A stretch of 5,450 nt of DNA from Actinomycetes bacterium (GTDB lineage: Bacteria; Actinomycetota; Actinomycetes; Streptosporangiales; Streptosporangiaceae). Made by a program: the position numbers and the translations under genes. Positions within the stretch are counted from its first letter, which is position 1; every line of letters starts with the position of its first letter. The stretch is from contig JAFACJ010000015.1 in the NCBI GenBank assembly GCA_023425615.1, positions 1 through 5,450 on the forward strand, written 5' to 3'. This document shows positions 3,378 through 5,450 of this stretch, one piece after another. The notes under the pieces are model-generated. The model did not search any database and was not told the DNA's origin. It saw nothing but the letters and a program-made list of their open reading frames with translations.

Positions 3378-5450
3378 TCAGGAGGCGGGGAGGGCGGCGA
3401 GTTGGGACTCCAGGCGGGTGATGTCGGCCTGGGCCGCCTCCAGGCGGGCGCGGTTCTTGTTGATGACCGCTTCGGGGGCCTTGGCGACGAAGTCGGCGTT
3501 GGCCAGCTTGCCGGAGGTCTGGGCGACCTCCTTGCGGGCCGCGGCCAGGTCCTTCTGGAGGCGGGCGCGTTCGGCGGCCACGTCGATGGCGCCGGCGGTG
3601 TCCAGCTTGACCACGACGCCCTCGACGGGCAGGGACGCGGTGGCGGTGAAGGAGGCGCCGGGGGCGGTCAGCTTCAGCAGCGAGCGGATCTGCTCCTCGT
3701 AGGCGGCCAGGGGGCTGCCGTCCAGCTCCAGCGCGGCGGTGACCCGCTGTCCCGACTTCAGGCCCTGGTCGGAGCGGAAGCGGCGGACCTCGGTGACCAG
3801 CCGCTGCAGCGAGACCACGGTCGCCTCGGCGGTGGCGTCGGCGCGGGTGGCGTCGGACGCCGGCCAGGCGGCGCGCACGATCGTCTCGCGGCCGGTGAGG
3901 GCCGTCCACAGTTCCTCGGTGACGAACGGGACCATCGGGTGCAGCAGCCGCAGCAGGGTGTCGAGGACCTCGCCCAGCACCCGGCGGGTGGCCTCGGCCA
4001 CCGCGCCGCCCTCGGCGAGCGGTACCTTCGACAGCTCCAGGTACCAGTCGCAGACCTCGTCCCAGGCGAAGTGGTAGAGCGTCTCGCACGCCTTGGCGAA
4101 GTCGAAGGACTCCAGGTGCGCGTCGACCTCCGCGGTGACCGTCTGGAGCCGTGACAGGATCCAGGAGTCGGTCGTGGACGGCTCGGCGGGCAGCGTCCCG
4201 TTCACGTGCGCGCCGTTCATCAGCGCGAACCGGGTGGCGTTCCAGAGCTTGTTGCAGAAGTTGCGCGAACCCTGCGCCCACTCCTCGGCGACCGGGACGT
4301 CGCCGCCGGGGTTGGCGCCGCGCAGCAGCGTGAACCGGGTGGCGTCGGCGCCGTAGCGCTCGATCCAGTCCAGCGGGTCGACGACGTTGCCGAAGGACTT
4401 GGACATCTTCTTGCCGTGCTGGTCGCGGACCATGCCGTGCAGGGCGATGACCTTGAACGGCTCCACGCCGTCCATCGCGTACAGGCCGAACATCATCATC
4501 CGGGCGACCCAGAAGAACAGGATGTCGTAGCCGGTGACCAGGACTGACGTGGGGTAGAAGCGCCGCAGGTCGGGGGTGTCGTCGGGCCAGCCGAGGGTGG
4601 AGAAGGGCCACAGCGCGCTGGAGAACCAGGTGTCCAGCACGTCGGTGTCCTGGGTCCAGCCCTCGGGGACCTCCTCGCCGGGGCCGAAGCAGCGCTGCTC
4701 GCCGCCGGGCCCGTACCAGACGGGGATCCGGTGGCCCCACCACAGCTGCCGGGAGATGCACCAGTCGTGCATGTTGTCGACCCAGGCGAAGTACCGCGAG
4801 GCCAGCTCCGGCGGCTGGATCGCCACCCGGCCGTCGCGTACGGCGTCGCCGGCGGCCTTGGCCAGCGGCTCGACCTTGACGAACCACTGCAGGGACACCC
4901 GCGGCTCGACCACCGTCTGGCAGCGCTGGCAGTGGCCGACGGAGTGCTCGTAGGGGCGGACCTCCTTGACGATGCGGCCCTGCTCGCGCAGCGCCTCCAC
5001 CACCGCGGCGCGGGCCTCGTAGCGGTCCATGCCCTGGAAGGGGCCCTCGGCGGTGACCTTGGCGTGCTCGTCCAGGACGGTCAGGGACGGCAGGCCGTGC
5101 CGCCGGCCGATCTCGAAGTCGTTGGGGTCGTGGGCGGGCGTGACCTTGACCGCGCCGGTGCCGAACTCGGGGTCGACGTGCTCGTCGGCCACGACCGGGA
5201 TGCGGCGGCCGGTCAGCGGCAGCTCGATCTCGGTGTCGACCAGGTGGGCGTAGCGCTCGTCGGAGGGGTGGACGGCCACGGCGGTGTCGCCGAGCATCGT
5301 CTCGGCCCGGGTGGTGGCCACCACGACATCGTCGGTGTACCTGATCGAGACGAGCTCGCCCTCGCGGTCGGCGTGCTCGACCTCGATGTCCGACAGGGCG
5401 GTCAGGCAGCGCGGGCACCAGTTGATGATGCGCTCGGCGCGGTAGATGAG
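3378..5450 (-). CDS. valS: Valyl-tRNA synthetase, C-terminal 690 residues
   Basis: This class I synthetase attaches valine to tRNA-Val and hydrolyses mischarged Thr-tRNA-Val. The gene enters from the right edge in frame and stops at TGA (3380-3378). Roughly 170-190 N-terminal residues, including the HIGH motif, should lie outside the window. Numbering from the first visible residue: NWCPRC (10-15) leads into the CP1 editing domain with TTRAET (46-51) and HDPNDFEIG (107-115); a CQRC pair is at 174-177; [19 protein letters not shown] (229-247) and [15 protein letters not shown] (273-287) return to the catalytic fold; KMSKS (348-352, bases 4409-4395) is the second signature. The anticodon-binding helical domain follows, and the last ~65 residues are the ValRS-specific coiled coil that contacts tRNA. 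KMSKS rather than isoleucyl-type features plus the coiled-coil tail make ValRS secure. Everything visible looks intact. A GTG at 5324-5322 is internal, not a start. Confidence 0.97.
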   Translation of the reverse strand, partial: LIYRAERIINWCPRCLTALSDIEVEHADREGELVSIRYTDDVVVATTRAETMLGDTAVAVHPSDERYAHLVDTEIELPLTGRRIPVVADEHVDPEFGTGAVKVTPAHDPNDFEIGRRHGLPSLTVLDEHAKVTAEGPFQGMDRYEARAAVVEALREQGRIVKEVRPYEHSVGHCQRCQTVVEPRVSLQWFVKVEPLAKAAGDAVRDGRVAIQPPELASRYFAWVDNMHDWCISRQLWWGHRIPVWYGPGGEQRCFGPGEEVPEGWTQDTDVLDTWFSSALWPFSTLGWPDDTPDLRRFYPTSVLVTGYDILFFWVARMMMFGLYAMDGVEPFKVIALHGMVRDQHGKKMSKSFGNVVDPLDWIERYGADATRFTLLRGANPGGDVPVAEEWAQGSRNFCNKLWNATRFALMNGAHVNGTLPAEPSTTDSWILSRLQTVTAEVDAHLESFDFAKACETLYHFAWDEVCDWYLELSKVPLAEGGAVAEATRRVLGEVLDTLLRLLHPMVPFVTEELWTALTGRETIVRAAWPASDATRADATAEATVVSLQRLVTEVRRFRSDQGLKSGQRVTAALELDGSPLAAYEEQIRSLLKLTAPGASFTATASLPVEGVVVKLDTAGAIDVAAERARLQKDLAAARKEVAQTSGKLANADFVAKAPEAVINKNRARLEAAQADITRLESQLAALPAS

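Noticed and set aside
3005..5253. Plus-strand open frames through the repeat array and opposite valS
   Set aside because: The array is poor in T on the plus strand and so lacks stops by composition; no Shine-Dalgarno or family motif is seen, and most of the length is antisense to valS.
3118..5418. A 766-codon minus-strand open frame overlapping valS
   Set aside because: It is valS read in the wrong phase, running on through the terminator and repeats; the true frame has every ValRS signature.
1..5450. A novel defence, mobile or biosynthetic system
   Set aside because: No nuclease, transposase, integrase, toxin, reverse transcriptase or biosynthetic gene is present; the complete genes are housekeeping plus one low-complexity membrane protein.

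Overview
The window reads as an ordinary housekeeping stretch of a very GC-rich actinomycete chromosome. The base composition, GTG starts, GC-rich hairpin terminator and the gene order valS, folC, DUF4233 all fit Actinomycetota. A Streptosporangiales-type host is only a guess. Every supported gene is on the minus strand, so transcription runs from right (5450) to left (1).

Layout in transcription order: (1) 5450-3378, the C-terminal 690 residues of valyl-tRNA synthetase; the N-terminus and HIGH motif lie outside the window. (2) 3354-3311, a 16-bp perfect hairpin terminator with a short T run. (3) 3310 to about 2900, a noncoding spacer dominated by five tandem copies of a 59-bp repeat, with degenerate traces further downstream. 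(4) 2809-2036, an unrecognised low-complexity protein with one glycine-zipper membrane helix, itself built on 30-nt and 9-nt in-frame tandem repeats. (5) 1971-571, folC (dihydrofolate/folylpolyglutamate synthase), whose only good Shine-Dalgarno is 18 nt from the start with a small hairpin between. (6) 571-254, a four-helix DUF4233 membrane protein sharing one base with folC (TGATG), hence almost certainly co-translated. (7) 253-143, an AT-richer intergenic region with a perfect 8-3-8 palindrome that looks like an operator. (8) 142-1, the first 47 codons of a putative membrane or exported protein with a strong ribosome binding site.

Functionally, valS supplies Val-tRNA and folC supplies and retains reduced folates. 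DUF4233 is a conserved but uncharacterised partner of folC. The low-complexity membrane protein is the accessory item between them. I found no defence system, mobile element, CRISPR array, tRNA or rRNA. The parts worth a second look are the 59-bp array (with its almost pure A/G divergence), the low-complexity membrane protein, the operator-like palindrome and the folC initiation region.
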